Shown here in pieces: positions 15,364-16,689 of a stretch of DNA of 16,689 nt (within the stretch, counting starts at the first letter, position 1; each line of letters begins with the position of its first letter). The notes under the pieces were generated by a model, which did not search any database, was not told the DNA's origin, and was given only the letters and a program-made list of their open reading frames with translations. The DNA is from Chitinophagales bacterium (GTDB lineage: Bacteria > Bacteroidota > Bacteroidia > Chitinophagales > BACL12), in the NCBI GenBank assembly GCA_014380545.1, contig JACMJP010000253.1:1-16689 (forward strand). Direction: 5' to 3'. The position numbers and the translations under genes are program-made.

Positions 15364-16467
15364 TTAAGTAAGGGTAAATTTTTCTTTTAAAACCTCTTTT
15401 CCATTTACAAGTATTACAATAAAATGTTCTCCGGGATAATGTTTCCTGGTGGTAAGATCTCTTAAATGGTGTAATTTTTTAAAGGAAACTATTTTTTGTG
15501 ATGTAAATTCTCCTTCTTTTAACTGAAATACCTTTTTTGAATGTGTCTTATTTGCCTTCACATAAAATACCGCATATTCAATTCTGAATTTTACTTTCTT
15601 TTGCTCCACATTTTTAAAATCAAAATTGAAAGCAACACTTTCACCTATTTTTAATTTCTTTTTTGATAACTTCAAATTTTTCACTTCTGATTTATGTGAA
15701 GTTTTTATGTCAAAGGTTTTCAATGCTTTTGCATCACCTTTTTTTAATAATGTTCTGCTTGCATGCCTGATGATCCAATTTGTATTTTCAGAAATTCCTT
15801 TCCACCTCTTAATAATTTCAAGTACAATATGCGGGTTATCTTTCGAAATATCATTCAAATTATTGGCAACGCTTTTCCTGACAGTTTCCGAAGAATCGTT
15901 TTTTAAGTTTTCAAGAATGGGTAAAATTGGTGATGGTTCTTTTTTAAATGCAGGCAATGCAATCGCCCAGGGTAACCTTGGTCTGCATCCCTCGCTTGAT
16001 AATCTTCTTACGTATTGATTATTGTGTGTACTCCATAACAACATGTGCTGCATCATTTCCTTTTCATATTGTATTATGAATGGACGCACTGCAAATTCGC
16101 AGCTTGCAAATTTTGTAATTTCCTCAAACGATTTAATAGATGTTTTCATATCATGCAAACCAAACAGCTCAATATATTCAGGCAGGAACATTTGCAGAAA
16201 ATTTAAACCCTCTCCTTTTCTATTAATATATTCTTTAGTTATTGCTACAATGTAACCTGAGCCAGTTTTAAAATGGGGAGGCAATGTCTTATGCAATGCC
16301 AACGTTATTTTTCGCATGCGTCGTTTTAATTCGCTTTGTTCCCATTCAGCATCTTTTACAAGCAGCATAAATTTCTTTTTATTGAAACCCGGAACACATT
16401 TCTCCATCACATTACATAATTCATCAAAAAATTGATCGTTATATAAATTCTTCAGTTGGTAGGCCAT
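15364..16467 (-). CDS. alkC: AlkC-type DNA alkylation repair glycosylase with C-terminal Ig-like domain
   Basis: The 367-residue protein has an all-helical N-terminal part (about 1-250) of HEAT-like repeats as in the AlkC/AlkD DNA glycosylases. It includes the family-typical motif RRLSSEGCRPRLPWA at 154-168, the repeat NDSSETVRKSVANNLNDISK at 190-209 and WIIRHASRTLLKKG at 231-244. Residues about 262-367 are a beta-rich extension (LKLSKKKLKIGESVAFNFDFKN ... YPGEHFIVILVNGKEVLKEKFTL) matching the Ig-like domain that some AlkC proteins carry behind the repeats. AlkC enzymes excise 3-methyladenine and 3-methylcytosine from alkylated DNA without flipping the base. It starts 3 bp after the stop of the upstream mutS2-like gene, so the two are probably co-transcribed. 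The length fits the Ig-carrying AlkC type. Confidence 0.82.
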   Translation of the reverse strand: MAYQLKNLYNDQFFDELCNVMEKCVPGFNKKKFMLLVKDAEWEQSELKRRMRKITLALHKTLPPHFKTGSGYIVAITKEYINRKGEGLNFLQMFLPEYIELFGLHDMKTSIKSFEEITKFASCEFAVRPFIIQYEKEMMQHMLLWSTHNNQYVRRLSSEGCRPRLPWAIALPAFKKEPSPILPILENLKNDSSETVRKSVANNLNDISKDNPHIVLEIIKRWKGISENTNWIIRHASRTLLKKGDAKALKTFDIKTSHKSEVKNLKLSKKKLKIGESVAFNFDFKNVEQKKVKFRIEYAVFYVKANKTHSKKVFQLKEGEFTSQKIVSFKKLHHLRDLTTRKHYPGEHFIVILVNGKEVLKEKFTLT

Positions 16468-16470
16468 ATA

Positions 16471-16689
16471 TTAAAATTCAACCAGTGTTACTCCATCTCC
16501 TCCCATGTTGTTTTCTTCAAACTGATATTTTTTCACAGCTTTATAATTTTTTAATACCTGTTGTACGGCAGTCCTCAATACACCTGTTCCTTTTCCATGC
16601 ATGATACGCAATTGAAATACGTTTCGCATTAATGCTTTGTCCAGAAAATTTTCCAGTTCCATCATCGCTTCTTCCTTTGCCTTTCCCCG
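16471..16689 (-). CDS. mutS2: Smr domain, C-terminal end of an endonuclease MutS2 (partial)
   Basis: The frame is open from the right edge, giving 72 residues to the TAA at 16471-16473. The sequence is a C-terminal Smr domain: RGKAKEEAMMELENFLDKAL, the signature LRIMHGKGTGVLRTAV, then a last strand with GGDGVTLVEF. HGKGTG is the conserved catalytic/nucleic-acid-binding loop of Smr domains. In Bacteroidota this arrangement at a protein's C-terminus is most often MutS2, an ATPase that acts on branched DNA and on collided ribosomes. A stand-alone Smr protein cannot be excluded from the fragment. It is followed 3 bp later by alkC. Confidence 0.8.
   Translation of the reverse strand, partial: RGKAKEEAMMELENFLDKALMRNVFQLRIMHGKGTGVLRTAVQQVLKNYKAVKKYQFEENNMGGDGVTLVEF

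Overview
The window looks like a chromosomal segment of an uncultured or little-studied member of the Bacteroidota. The signs are low GC by eye, two large secreted proteins ending in type IX secretion system (T9SS) type-A sorting domains, a DAHP synthase/chorismate mutase fusion typical of the phylum, and promoters carrying the Bacteroidota -7 box TAnnTTTG. It is a mosaic of housekeeping genes and lineage-specific secreted proteins; I see no insertion sequence, CRISPR array, intact tRNA or phage module.

Left part (1-2900). The 3' end of a LuxE-like acyl-protein synthetase gene converges on hslR (S4-domain RNA-binding protein). hslR is divergent from a small SCP2-type lipid-binding gene, and back-to-back TAnnTTTG boxes lie between them. 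A secreted protein with a C-terminal discoidin/NADase-type glycan-binding-like domain follows.

Aromatic amino acid block (2860-4957, minus strand). A divergent prephenate dehydratase gene is followed by the bifunctional DAHP synthase/chorismate mutase. Together they encode the first step of the shikimate route plus the two steps from chorismate to phenylpyruvate. A clear hairpin plus T-tract terminator closes the block. Divergent from it is a lone Rieske-type oxygenase alpha subunit (5126-6205) without a visible reductase or ferredoxin.

Middle (6206-8335). This gene-poor, AT-rich stretch holds a doubtful small ORF with a good terminator behind it and a secreted DUF900-like alpha/beta hydrolase. 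The hydrolase's predicted nucleophile is Cys rather than Ser.

T9SS block (8336-13368). A predicted two-gene operon encodes a 494-residue protein with a thioredoxin-like/Omp28-like CxxC region and a 1141-residue multidomain adhesin-like protein (GEVED, CARDB-like, MAM-like, Rossmann-like, PKD, T9SS sorting domain). It ends in a 12-bp perfect-stem terminator. After it comes a putative lipoprotein carrying a ZU5-like domain and a TonB C-terminal-like domain.

Right end (14922-16689). A non-coding-looking stretch contains imperfect repeats, a degenerate tRNA-like fragment and the probable remnant of a protein-coding gene. It is followed on the minus strand by alkC (HEAT-repeat DNA glycosylase with Ig-like tail), 3 bp downstream of the Smr-domain end of a mutS2 gene, which suggests a DNA-repair pair.

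All functional calls rest on motif recognition by eye; no database search was run.
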